Source: Ahaetulla prasina (taxonomy: Eukaryota; Chordata; Lepidosauria; Squamata; Colubridae). From it: a stretch of 64,000 nt of DNA. The stretch covers positions 213,339,800 to 213,403,799 of the forward strand of contig NC_080540.1 of assembly GCF_028640845.1 (NCBI RefSeq), given 5' to 3'. The notes under the pieces are model-generated. The model did not search any database, was not told the DNA's origin, and worked only from the letters and a program-made list of their open reading frames with translations. Below, in pieces: positions 31,655 to 42,722 of the stretch (position 1 is its first letter; each line of letters starts with the position of its first letter). The position numbers were made by a program, and so were the translations under genes.

Positions 31655-32075
31655 TTAGATTTATACTGTCTGTTGCCCCATAGTGCTTTACAGCACTTTC
31701 TGTGTTAGATCAGATGATGGAAGAGATAGACACAGCTCTTTCAGTAACAACAGGTCTTTATTAGTAGACCAGTACAACCCAACAACTTGCTTGTCTGGCA
31801 GCGTTCTCTTTTATAGAGGGCTGTCAGATGGCTTAACCAATGAGCTTTAAGTATTTTCCCACCATTTTGGAGGACCTGAGTGAAGCCTATAGCTGTAGTT
31901 ATGGTACATAACACTTTGGGTGGTTTATAATGTCAGCATATTGCTCACAACAACCTGGATCCTCATTTTATCAACTTCTGAAGGACTGAGTCAACTTCCC
32001 CATCAGGATCAAACTCCTGGCTATGGGCATTCTAATACCTGCATTCTAACCATTGTGTCACCACGGCTCAAGGTT
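31655..32075 (-). mobile_element. tRNA-derived SINE split by a solo LTR
   Basis: Pieces 31655-31700 and 31914-32075. The right piece carries CAACAACCTGGATCCTC, the B-box complement GATCAAACTCC and AACCATTGTGTCACCACGGC. The left piece is the 3' end (CATAGTGCTTTACAGC). The LTR interrupts between them. Confidence 0.75.
31701..31913 (-). mobile_element. Short solo LTR, 213 bp
   Basis: Bounded TGTGTTAG...ATAACA (TG...CA), near-matching 5-mers outside (CTTTC and CTTTG). The minus strand has CTATAAAAG as a TATA box and AATAAAGACC as a polyadenylation signal, in the right order. It interrupts a SINE. Confidence 0.7.
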
Positions 32076-32277
32076 TGTCTGTTTGATATTTACTGTATAT
32101 AATATTTGGGCTCGAAAAACATTACATGGCAATGAATTCTTAACTCTTTGCTGCCATCAGATGATTGCCCAGATTTTTGCAGCCTAGATTTGATAGTTCT
32201 AAATTTCTCTTTCTGTGGGTTAACAATTTCAAAAATGTCTAGATGTTAAGAGAGACTAGGCTATCTTGACAGAAGGC

Positions 32278-32410
32278 GTTTTGCCTCCAACAATCTGGGT
32301 CCTCATTTTACCGACCTCGGAAGGTTGAAAGGCTGAGCCAACCTTGAACTTCAGACTGTGGGCAGAGTTTGCCTGCAATTCTGCATTCTAGCCACTGTAC
32401 TACCAGGGAT
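32278..32410 (-). mobile_element. tRNA-derived SINE fragment
   Basis: TCCAACAATCTGGGTCCTC, GGCTGAGCCAACCTTG and AGCCACTGTACTACCAGGG match the SINE body and head on the minus strand. The 3' tail is missing. Confidence 0.75.
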
Positions 32411-32532
32411 CATGGAATGACAGAGACAGAAGAGGTGTTTTAAATCATTGAATCCAATCCCAGCCCAATGCAGAGATAAGAGATTTATACATCTGCATTT
32501 CCTGCTTGAACACAAGGAATGTACCATCTAGC

Positions 32533-32940
32533 CAGGGATAGGCTTTAGATGGGTTCGTTGCCATGTGGGCATGGTGGGCGTGGCCCAGTTGTCCACTTGC
32601 ACCATGGTGCACCAAAGCCCTCCACAGGCTCTGGAGACTTTCCTTGAGCCTCTGGGAGGGTGAAAGCTCATCTCCCGGGGTCTGGAGGCCCTCTGGAGGC
32701 CAGAAACAGGTCCATTTCTGGACCCCTGGAACCTCCAGTAGGACCATTTTTTGCTTTCCCAACCCTCCACATGGCTCATGCACTTACCTGGAATGATGAA
32801 TGGACCGTGTGGAGACCCTGGGAGGGGAAGGGTGGGGTGGGCATGGCCAGCCAGGGTGCATTTGGGGGTTCTCTGAACCCCGGCAATCCTTAGCTAGAGG
32901 ATTGCCCAAACCCTGCCGAGCCCCCAAGGACCCCTCCCTG
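32533..32940. mobile_element. hAT MITE (family Q), 408 bp, copy 1
   Basis: Starts CAGGGATAGGCTT, ends CCCTCCCTG, with a perfect 8-bp duplication CATCTAGC (32525-32532 and 32941-32948). Homologous to 36847-37260; GC-rich CCTCTGGAGGCC blocks. Reading frames on both strands are incidental. Confidence 0.9.
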
Positions 32941-32948
32941 CATCTAGC

Positions 32949-35700
32949 TGTAAAATAAGCCCCATTTTTAAAATGCTTTTATTGCTAGGAAGTTTTTTTT
33001 TTCTAACTTTCATTCAGATCCTGAATACTTGTAGATTAAACCTATTATTCCCTATCCTGTATTCTAAAATAAAACATCTTGATATTCTTTGTGTCATCCT
33101 TTTTAGTGATTGAGGAATCTATCATACCTCCTTCAGGCATCTTTTCTCAAGGCTAAAGTAGCTTGTTCAGTTTTTCTCCCTGTATCTCTTGAGTGTCCTC
33201 ATTCCTTTCCTCTGCCCAGAATCGGATCAAATATTTGACATAAGAAGAACAAAGTAGAATTATGATTCGGGAACTCTAGCCCTATTGATGAAGCTTAAAA
33301 CTGCATTTGCCTTTTTTGCAACCACTTCTGCTTACTGAGCCTTATTTAATTCCAGTCAAGTACGATGACAATAGACAGCAGATCTAGATATACCTCTTCT
33401 GTAGTCAGGAAAGACTGGTTATGAATTGGCTTTATATTAACTTGTCAACTTTTCCAGATGGCAACAATCCATGTTGCTCATTCAATGGTCTTGACTTGGA
33501 ATAGTTAACTTGCTCTCTTCGCTCTCCATGCATACAATAAAAATGACATCTGGTCTGTTTACACACAAATACACACCCACTCACAAACAAACAAACAAAC
33601 AGAAAGAGAGAGAATCTTGGCAATTTTAAATTTTAACTATTGGTTGACAGCAGCCCAGAAATAAAGAGGTAGAGTTAGTTCCTTTCTTTCCACCAGCTTC
33701 ACTCACAAATTCTCTGTTTCACTATGAAAGATTCACTTTTATCATATCATATTAAATTAATAATATATAGACTCTATTGTTTAAAGATATTTCTTCCCTT
33801 CCAAAATGTTTGTTTTTCATTTATCTCTCTTAATACTACAGTATGCTTTCAAGTTGGTATTTCCTTGTTTTTGTAATATGTTGCTTTTGGTAAACAATAT
33901 CAATAATTCAAAAGACAATATATATATTTTTTTTAAAAAGAAACCTGACAGAATGAATCTGTCCCATGTATTAGAAGTATTAACATTCTTGAGAGCAGAA
34001 CTCATTATTAAAAAAAGATAAGACAAGGCTGAAGCAAAAACTCTATACATCAAGTGTCCCAGAAAGGCAGTCTTTGAAATGGGATTGTTTTGTACGAGAT
34101 CTTGTTAGAATTGACTTAAGCCCAATTCGATATATTTAGCAGGCTGACTATTCTTTTCCTTTTCCTTTTTTGGCATGGTGGATATGGATACCATTTTATG
34201 GATATGGCAACAGTAAAGAACAGAAAAAAGAACTCTGACCCTATACCCAACTCCTATGATGGAGGGAGGGAGGGAGGGAGGAAGGAAGGAAGAAAGAAAA
34301 AAAGAAAGGAAACCTTAGTGTGAAATGGTAGAACACTGTAATTTTTTTCATGAAATAACTGAAACAAATGGAAAAATCATAGAGTTGTTTGCCATTTTTT
34401 TTTAAAAAAATCTACACATTACAAATTGTAGACTACTGCCACCATGAGGCGAAGCCCATCATTGAATGCTTTGATTGAAATGTCAGGGAGTACAACTACT
34501 GCCTTGTGGCAAAGCTGTTAAAATGGTGGCAGCTTTCCAGTGCTAGACTGACTCTGTCTATCCATGTCAGCAATTAGAAGAACTACAAATTTCTAGTAGC
34601 AGCTGACTATGACACAAATACGTATGTACGTACTGTATTTTTAAAGTTGTTCTTCCTTGCTTCTTTGCTACTCCTGACTTGCTGTCAGACTCTGATTACC
34701 GCTTAGTCTGACCCATAGCATCTTCTGCAATTCTGCTGTTAGGTTTGTTCTGATCCCAACATTTCAAAAATCTGGGTCTATTTTAACAAAGTGTGTGTAG
34801 GTGGAATTGTAGGCTGAGTGCATAGAGCTATCTAATGGAGCAAATGATAAATGTTGTGCAACAATAGTATCACACAAGTGCCAGCATTAATGTATTTGGA
34901 TCAAGTGTCAAGCATTTGTATGATGATGTGTATTGTCATCTTGGCATCTTTTCTATTTGCTGTAGGCACTGTTGCTGCGGTGGAAGGATAATTCAGCACA
35001 TATAACAAACAAAAGCAAATCTCAAAGCAAGGACTTTACACGTAACAGGTTCCTGTTTTCTTATTCATTGTTATGCATTGCTTTTGCTCTGAAGAATAAT
35101 GTGTTAGACTGTCTGGATCATGACTTTTCCCTAGGCTTTGGAAGTCATTTTACCAATAAAAAGGGACAGTCATAATTAACTTAAAATCCTTATGGCAACA
35201 AATTAGTTTGAAGTGGATAACAGCGTGCATATGCTACCCAAGCTTGCCACTTCTTGCTCATCACAATAGAAGCATTATTGTCCAATTATTCTAATAATTA
35301 AATTCCTGGAAACATAAAGCCGTAAGGTTATTCAATTTGGCTAGGATTGGGCTGTAATTATATCTTTTTGTTTGCTTGGGTGACTGACAAACTCAAATAT
35401 TTCCTGTTTTTCTCATGTTATCTGGGGTATGAACCACACCGATGAAGACACTTATCAGGATGTGATAACTTTCATTTGAGAGTATGCAGGCACTTGTCTC
35501 TTTCATCTCTGGATCAAGAGGCGATCCAGAGAACAAACAGAGCTCCCTATTTTATGAAACTGTCATATACCTGTCCTGTACATGGGTCCAATGTTATTTG
35601 TATCAGAGTTAGGAGACATATAGGGCTACTCTTGGCAGTGGATGGAACTAGGACAAGGATGTTGATAACCCAGAACAAAATGTTCTGTCTTGCACAGTGG
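32949..35700. other. Mostly unassigned sequence with small microsatellites
   Basis: (ACAA)n near 33583-33602 and a purine tract (GGAG/GGAA/GAAA) at about 34256-34310. No gene-like frame or recognised mobile element. Confidence 0.5.
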
Positions 35701-35719
35701 CAAATATATATATATATAT

Positions 35720-36540
35720 ATCAAAACATAAAATACAAATTAGATGGACATGACCTTATAGATGACCCTCACTCTGTCAAGGACCTTGGAATACTCATTT
35801 CTAAAGATCTAAGTGCCAGAGCCCACTGTAACAACATTGCCAAAAAGGCACTAAGAGTTGTTAGCCTAATCTTGCAAAGCTTCTTCTCTGATAATATTGT
35901 ACTACTAACTAGAGCTTACAAAACATTTGCTAGACCAATTCTTGAATACAGCTCATCTGTCTGGAACCTGCACTGCATATCGGACATAAATACAATCAAA
36001 CGAGTCCAGAGATATTTTACGAGAAGAGTCCTCCACTCCTCCACCCACAATAAATTACCATATGCCACCACAGTCCAAATTTTGGGCTTAGACAACTTAG
36101 AACTACGCCGACTTCAGTCTGACCTAAGCATAGTACATAAAATTATCTACCACAATGTCCTACCTGTCAATGACTACTTCAGATTCAACCACAACAATAC
36201 ACGAGCAAATAATAGATACAAACTCAAGGTAAACCTCTCCAAATTCGATTGTAGAAAATACGACTTCAGTAACAGAGTGGTCAATGCCTGGAATGCATTA
36301 CCTCATTCTGTAGTTTCTTCCCCAAACCCCCAAAACTTTAAGCTTAAACTATCTACTGTTGACCTCACCCCATTCCTAAGAGGTCTGTAAGGGACATGCA
36401 TAAATGCACCTGCGTGCCTACCGTTCCTGTCCTAATATTCCTTTTTACTTACTCTTTTCATGTATCCAAATTATGTTTATACTTTTACCTGTTATCTTAT
36501 ATATGATTGACAAAATAAATAAATACATAAAATAAATAAA
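35720..36540 (+). mobile_element. LINE family A, 3' part with complete end
   Basis: Begins in the RT thumb after a (TA)n tract and runs to a TAAATA-rich tail at 36505-36540. Best-preserved family A copy here, and the reference for those at 1, 14523 and 43812. Confidence 0.9.
35723..36390 (+). CDS. LINE family A RT C-terminal fragment
   Basis: An open frame encodes KYKLDGHDLIDDPHSVKDLG, then LEYSSSVWNLHC, VQRYFTRRVLHSS, LELRRLQSDLSIVHKI, and CRKYDFSNRVVNAWNALPHS to a stop after RGL. This is the connection and C-terminal region of a CR1/jockey-like RT; the catalytic FADD part is missing. The same frame extends upstream to an ATG at 35476 across unrelated sequence and the (TA)n tract, so that longer frame is a chance fusion, not a real N-terminus. 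Confidence 0.8.
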
Positions 36541-36846
36541 ATGGGCATTTGATTTAACTGAAAAATGTTGGTCAACTTTTACTGAACCAAAAATAAAAGA
36601 ATGCAAATATTTGGGGTTTTTTGCTCTTTGCAAAATTAGATCACAAAATTAATCACTTCCTGCCATGCCCCATTAAAAATTATGATTTGGAGGAAGTCTG
36701 AGGACACAGCCTTGTTATCAGAAGACTGCAGACCTGGTCAACAAAATTTTTTTAGCAAATCCCCAAGAGAATTTCCATCTTTATGTGGAATTTCCATCTT
36801 TATGTGAAGATGGAAGAGATTAAATTTGGGATTATTTACATGTATG

Positions 36847-37260
36847 CAGGGGTGGGCTTCAAAAATTTTAGCAAGGGGTTCTCTGCCCTGTTGCTGGGTG
36901 GGTGAAGCCATGGTGGGCATGGCCTAGTAGGCCTCCTGCACCACGGCGGGCGGGGGGAGGGGGGCTTTGTGCCCTCCCCGGGCTCCGGAGGCTTTCCTTG
37001 AACCTCTGGAGGGGCAAAAATGGCCTCCCCAGGCTCCAGAGGCCCTCTGGAGGCCAGAAATGGGCCAGTTTTTCACCCTCCCCAAGCCTCCATGCGTGCC
37101 CTGCAGTCACCTGCATCCAAAACAGGCTACGTGGGGACTCCTGGGAGGGGCACGGTGGGCGGGGGCAGCCAGGAGTGGGATTTGGGGGTTCTCCAAACTG
37201 CATAGAATCTTAGCTAGAGATTTTCCCTAACCCCTGCGAACTCCCAGCAGCCCACCCCTG
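36847..37260. mobile_element. hAT MITE (family Q), 414 bp, copy 2
   Basis: Starts CAGGGGTGGGCTTC, ends CAGCCCACCCCTG, perfect 8-bp duplication CATGTATG (36839-36846 and 37261-37268). Shares GGAGGCTTTCCTTGAACC-like and CCTCTGGAGGCCAG blocks with copy 1. Confidence 0.95.
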
Positions 37261-37534
37261 CATGTATGATCCACTACCGATATGATCTATGATGGATGTA
37301 GCTTCCTTATAGACGAATGCATATGACAGTTTCAAATTTGCCATTTGAACAGATAGGAAATCCATAACAATTGTCAATGTTAAGGTAAGTGAAAGTATCT
37401 CGTTCGATGTTGATTGAAAAATGCTCTCATTCAGCATTACTATTGATTAAGGTAAATGCCGACAGTGGCAAGAATTCACCTGGCACATCACTTGAAAAGA
37501 GAAATCTTGCCAGCAATACAAAATTGGGTGATTA

Positions 37535-38411
37535 CAAGTAGTCCTCAACTTATGACCACAACCGAATTACGATTGTAAGTCATTGTAGTCGTTAAATGAG
37601 GCACCCATGGAATTGTCTTGCTCAAATGCCACAGTCCCACATCTCCACATTGCAATTGTTTGGCAATGGTCCAATGGTCCATTAAGTGGCCTCAGGGAGA
37701 TGGAGGAGGCCCAGGGAAGTTGGTTCAGGTCCAGGCCTCCTGGACTGCATTCTATTTTAGGCCAACAATTGCAGTTTTGAAAATTGTGCCCTTCTGAGAA
37801 TGACTCCCACTTCCAGAATGCCCAACATACATTTCTGGGATAGTGTGGGATGGTTCTGCAGGAAGGCTCCCTGTGACATTGGCTGGGAGCTCTTTTAGAA
37901 CAGTGATCTTTGGAAAGAGGCATGTTGAGGCAGGGAGGAGTCCCAAGACCTCTGGGACCCAGTGGGGCAAGCAGTGAGAAGATAGACAGAAGGGGCAACA
38001 TCCCTACAATCAATTATTAATTTGGGTGGATGGATTGTCAAGTGCCTGAATTTTCATCCTGTGACCAGAAGGGTGTTGCAATGGCCATAACTTCAAGTGC
38101 AGGGATGTCCATTCAGCATCAAAGCCAAGGTGGCACAGTGGTTAGAGTGCAGTACTGCAGGCTACTTCAGCTGACTGCTAGCTGCAGTTCAGCAGTTCAA
38201 ATCTCACCGACTCATGGTTGATACAGCCTTCCATCCTTCCGAGATGGGTAAAATGAGGAGCCACACTGTTGTGGGCAATATGCTGACTCTGTAAACTGCT
38301 TAGAGAGGGCTGTAAAAGCATTATGAAGCAGTATATAAGTCTAAGTGCTATTGCTATTGTCATATAATTTGAGCAGTCGCTGAATGGATGGTTGCCAGTC
38401 AAGGATTTCCT
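37535..38411. mobile_element. Tigger/mariner-like element (family T), long form with SINE insertion
   Basis: Starts CAAGTAGTCCTCAACTTA after TA and ends near GTCAAGGATTTCC. The right half has GAATTTTCATCCTGTGACC and GTTGCAATGGCCATAAC as in T copies. About 400 bp at 37610-38010 are absent from the other copies. A SINE sits at 38118-38360. No transposase frame. Confidence 0.6.
38118..38360 (+). mobile_element. tRNA-derived SINE (CTATTG tail)
   Basis: tRNA-like head AGGTGGCACAGTGGTTAGAG with B-box AGTTCAAATCT, body GATACAGCCTTCC and AAATGAGGAGCCA, 3' end TATATAAGTCTAAGTGC with CTATTG units. The body is shared with the L2-tail SINEs but the tail differs. Confidence 0.8.
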
Positions 38412-38769
38412 TTAAAATAAAAGGATACTTGGCAAGGAGAAATAGCAGAAGTCTGACTATATTTTAAACAAGGGTGGTTCAACATATTACACAGCAAGGC
38501 AAAGTAAGCTACTTAGAATGTTTTTTGAAGAAAATAAAAACTATTGTAAAATAATCAAAGCAATCCAAGTAGAAATAAGCAATAACTACAATGTTCAAAG
38601 GTTAGTATAAAAATATTTAAGTAGCAATTAGCAGCTGGGAAAAAGAAAAGAAAGGGGAGGAAGCTACTAGAATGTATTTTTCTTTGTTTTTCCTGTTTTA
38701 TTTTCTTATTTGTTTTGCCTTCTTAAGTAATTATTGTATTTTCACTTCAACCTTCACTCTAGGGTAGTT

Positions 38770-38771
<2 letters not shown>

Positions 38772-38807
<36 letters not shown>
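38772..38807. repeat. (GT)n microsatellite
   Basis: About eighteen GT units. Confidence 0.95.
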
Positions 38808-38809
<2 letters not shown>

Positions 38810-38974
38810 TCCTTTCCTCTTTCATTGTTTTTTTGTTGTCCTTTGTTGTTTTGTTCTTTGTTTTACCTAATGAAGAAAAACGAAAAAAATGTTCCTACTT
38901 CACAATCATCTCCAGCAGATATTAGATTGGATGAATAACTTAAGTAAACTACTATTGACTGAGGAAGTCCAAAC

Positions 38975-39221
38975 CACTAAATTAAACTATTCATCTTCTC
39001 GTCATTCCCATCACCCATCTCCTTCCACTTATGACTGTAACTTTGTTGCTTGTATCCTTACGATTTATATTGATTGTTTCCTGATTGCTTATTTGTACCC
39101 TATGACTATCATTAAGTGTTGTACCTTAGAATTCTTGATGAAGGTATCTTTTCTTTTATGTACACTGAGAGCGTATGCACCAAGACAAATTGCTTGTCTG
39201 TCCAATCAAACTTGGCCAATA
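38975..39221 (+). mobile_element. LINE family C 3' UTR
   Basis: CACCCATCTCCTTCCACTTA, ATTTATATTGATTGTTTCC and CAAACTTGGCCAATAG, directly followed by the (ATTCT)n tail. Same family as 497-750 and 49000-49545. Confidence 0.85.
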
Positions 39222-39291
39222 GAGAATTCTATTCTATTCTATTCTATTCTATTCTATTCTATTCTATTCTATTCTATTCTATTCTATTCTA
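39222..39291. repeat. (ATTCT)n microsatellite, LINE C tail
   Basis: About fourteen units that start exactly at the LINE 3' end. Confidence 0.95.
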
Positions 39292-39858
39292 AATCATAAA
39301 TGGAAATTCATATAAACCTTCAAAACCGTATTACATTTTACTACATATATGAACAAACCAATGGATCTCTTTAATATAAACAAGATTTCCTGGCAATATA
39401 TTCTCTGAGAATGATTGAAGAGCTTGCCAGCCTTATAAACTTAAATATAAACATCATCATCATCCTAATCAGAATCAGAAGACACCCCTTATGCTTTGCA
39501 ACATGTCTATCACCCAGAAATCTTCTTAGCCATCTCTATTCTCCCAAATGTTTTATACAATAGGTAGACTCCATATCTCATTCAATACCAGAAGACTCTA
39601 TAGTTGATTTCAAATGGATACAGAGTAAAATGAATAGCACTTCTGAGAGACTTACCACATACACACAAGAATGGCAGTACAACATTGCACAATACTGGAC
39701 AATCTGTGTCCTGAGATATAGCCTTACATACAGAGATATATCCTTATGTGCTAAGAGAAACAGAATAACCATGAGTGGGCAAAAAAAAGCAGGTGGAACA
39801 AGTGACTTCCAACTTCCTACCAACTCAATGAGTTTCCTGAGGGAGCATCAGAAACCAA

Positions 39859-39930
39859 GCCTTCCTTCCTTCCTTCCTTCCTTCCTTCCTTCCTTCCTTC
39901 CTTCCTTCCTTCCTTCCTCCCTCCCTCCCT
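39859..39930. repeat. (CCTT)n microsatellite
   Basis: About fifteen to eighteen CTTC units with some CTCC variants at the right end. Confidence 0.95.
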
Positions 39931-40537
39931 TCCTTCCTTCTTCCCTCCCTCTCCCTGACCTCCCTCCCTCAAATTCCTGCTAGTTTCCCTATTTACTTTG
40001 CTTGTTGGAAGCTTGTAGGGAGAAAGTCAGTGGGGAAGCCAGTAAGAAGTTGCAAGTCCAAGGCCAGCAGGCAGGTAGATCATTGTTGCTGGGTGGGGAG
40101 GGAACAGAGTTGCAGATCAAGAATGGTATGTGGGTATTTATGAGAAGTACCGTGTGGGTCTGATGCAGATGTGTAGCAGAGATGTAACTCACTGAAGTGT
40201 AGTGTGAGGCTGTGTGGGTTGGGAAGGGCATGCCGGTGGGCAATGTAGGACTGGAAGGATACCTGAGGGTGTACAAGATGTATTGCAAGGGTGAGCTAAG
40301 GCACACAGTGGGCAGTGAGGGTAACGAAGGGTGTGTAGAGTAGGCACTGGTCAAGAAGAAGCATGCATGGGGGTTGCAAAGATTTGTGAGAAGAAATGTA
40401 TCCCCCAGGTTGGAGATGGTCTATGGTAGTATAGTGTGAATAGAGTGGGCCAAATTCCCAAGAGAAAAGGGTGCATTCCAGAGAAGCAAGAGGCAACTCA
40501 TTTCAAGCAAGAGGCAACTCATTTCATTTCATTTCAC

Positions 40538-40803
40538 GGGCCTCCGTGGCTCAGGCTGCTAATGCAGCCTGTTATTAACAGCAGCTGCCTGCAATTATTG
40601 CAGGTTCTAGTCCCACCAGGCCCAAGGTTGACTCAGCCTTCCATCCTTTATAAGGTAGGTAAAATGAGGACCCAGATTGTTGGGGGCAATAAGTTGACTT
40701 TGTATATAAATATACAAATAGAATGAAGACTATTGCTAACATAGTGTTAGCCGCCCTGAGTCTCCGGAGAAGGGCAGAATATAAATGCAAAAAAAAAAAA
40801 AAA
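40538..40803 (+). mobile_element. tRNA-derived SINE with L2-type tail, full length
   Basis: The most complete copy: head GGGCCTCCGTGGCTCAGGCT (A box), GGTTCTAGTCC (B box), body AAGGTTGACTCAGCCTTCC, then GCCGCCCTGAGTCTCCGG, AGGGCAGAATATAAATGC and an A-run. Internal Pol III promoter boxes suit transcription by RNA polymerase III. Confidence 0.95.
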
Positions 40804-41249
40804 GATAGTTTGTATGAAAAAAAAACAGAGTGAAAACACCTTTCCTCATAGTTCCCAGACTATATGATTGATGTAGATAAGGTTTTATGTATGGTTATGG
40901 AACAATAAAGAAACATGCTTGGAAGATTCACTGTGTGTCTTTTTTGAGGCTAGCATGGGTTGGGAAGGGTGCCTGGGGATGCTTGGGAGTGCAAATTAGG
41001 GGCGGCATTTGGAGATGTGCAACAAGGAGGGAAAGGTGTAGGGGGGTACCCAAGAGATGCCACTTGGGTTTAGGAAAGCACACAGGAGGGACATGGATTG
41101 GGAAGGGTGCTTGGGAGTGTGCAAGATGTGCCATGCAGCTTGCAATAGAGGCAGCCCAGTTCAGTGTGTGTGTGTGTGTGTGTGTGTTTCCCCCTGAGAT
41201 GTTGCATGGGTTAGAGAAGGAGTGTAGGAAATGTCCAAGTTGGGGATGG

Positions 41250-41654
41250 TGTCAACTTCAAAATGACTTCGGCCAAAGCCATGTTTACTTTTGCTTCATT
41301 TCTTAGTTGCCACTCATTGGGGGGAGGGGGAGTTAGGATGGACTGGAATGTGGTGCCCTAATCTGCTAGACAAAACATTGACCAGAAGCAAGGTGAGAAC
41401 CAAGGTCATGGCAATGAACATCTGCTGAGACTGAGGGGGAAGTTACTAATGGATTGATTGGTTAACATGATCTGGGACACCTGAGGGGGCTGAGATGTTT
41501 CTATTCTTTCAATTGCTCTGAAGCATAGGAAATACTTAGAGCTAGCTTCACCTTTCTAAGAACGAATACGATGTACTCAATAAAAAGGTCTTTCAAGCCT
41601 GAATGGAGCTTCCAAGTCCTGATGCAGTTGGGTTCATTGCTCAGAATTATGACA
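41250..41654 (+). mobile_element. Solo LTR (family L1x), 405 bp
   Basis: TGTCAACTTCAAA...TTATGACA with a perfect 5-bp duplication GATGG (41245-41249 and 41655-41659). Homologous to 17867-18251, including GATGTACTCAATAAAAAGG near 41569-41587. Confidence 0.9.
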
Positions 41655-41666
41655 GATGGTGCATAG

Positions 41667-41903
41667 CAGGGGTGAAATGCTCCCGGATTGGACCAAATTG
41701 TGCAATCCGGTAGCGATTGTGGCCGGGAGTTCGGCAATCCAGTAGCAATGACAGAGCAAAGCTCCACCCACCCACCCAGGTGTTATTATTTCCTGGTTTT
41801 AACCAGGAAGTAATGTGTTTTTTATCTTCTGAGCATGTGGAGAAGGTTTTGCGCGGCGTGTGCACTTCCGAACTCATAAGGAAAGTAAGTAGATTTCACC
41901 CCG
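41667..41903. mobile_element. hAT MITE (P-related), 237 bp
   Basis: Starts CAGGGGTGAAATGC and ends GATTTCACCCCG, with a perfect 8-bp duplication GTGCATAG (41659-41666 and 41904-41911). Its left flank overlaps the last base of the LTR target duplication, so the two insertions are only 12 bp apart. Confidence 0.9.
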
Positions 41904-42030
41904 GTGCATAGGGTGCGCAAGAGATGCTACTTGGGTCTGGAAAGACATTCAGGAGTGACACAAGTTGGAAGTCATGGAGGCTGGCAGAGAATAGGGAATG
42001 CATGGGGGCCAGCATGGCCTGGGAAAGATG

Positions 42031-42722
42031 TGCTAGGGTTCCTTCTTCCCTCCCTTCCTCCATCCCTCAATCCCTTCTTCCCCCTTTCTTCTCTTCTCTT
42101 TCCAACCGGCAATTAAGTGGATGTGCTGCGGTGGGGAGGGAGGGATTTTAAAACTGACTGGGAAACTGTCTCATAATATTGAAAATGAAGGTCATGTTAC
42201 CAGCAGCCACAATTTCCCCAAATTTCATTCCCTTCAAAGTGAATTTGGGTCCTAGATTTCAGGTACATTCTGTATAACAACCCATTTGGTAAAAAAAAAG
42301 AAGTTGCCCTACGATGCACCCAGTTAAAGGTCATGACAATGAGAATTTTATTAGTATAGAGATGATCAATAAGACTTGATAAAAACAGAATCCTCATATC
42401 CTCCAGCATTTATGTGGAAGCAGTACAACAAAAATTCTATAAGATTGGAAACTGATATATCTTGAACCTGAATTGCTTTTCAGTAAAGCAATTTCAAAAA
42501 TGTGCTATTTGCTCATTGGGAATTTTCCATTGTTAATTATTCCAAGCATCTGGAGGGAGATATAAATTCTTCCTCTGGGAGGCAATCCAATTGGGGAGAG
42601 GAAATGGGTGCTCACATCTGATTGGAGATGTGTCCTAAGCATCACCACAAGTAGTACTCCATGCCAAGAGTGCTAGCAAGAATATTTATTTAAAAGGCAA
42701 TGCCATCTTCTTCTTACTTGCC
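42031..42722. other. No recognised feature
   Basis: A short CCTTCTTCCC-rich stretch, then AT-rich sequence without a repeat match. Confidence 0.5.

Larger units (their letters stand above)
40090..42030. repeat. Degenerate G-rich satellite-like sequence, interrupted
   Basis: Recurring phrases such as AAGAGATGCCACTTGGG (41050) and AAGAGATGCTACTTGGG (41920), GATTGGGAAGGGTGC, and GGCACACAGTGGG indicate a decayed long-unit repeat. Within it are a SINE (40538-40803), (GT)n (41164-41187), a solo LTR (41250-41654) and a hAT MITE (41667-41903). Removing the last two joins GGGATGGTGCATAGGGTGCG. Confidence 0.55.

Noticed and set aside
36868..37230. Pro-rich frames on both strands
   Set aside because: They lie in the GC-rich hAT MITE Q, which has perfect 8-bp target duplications.
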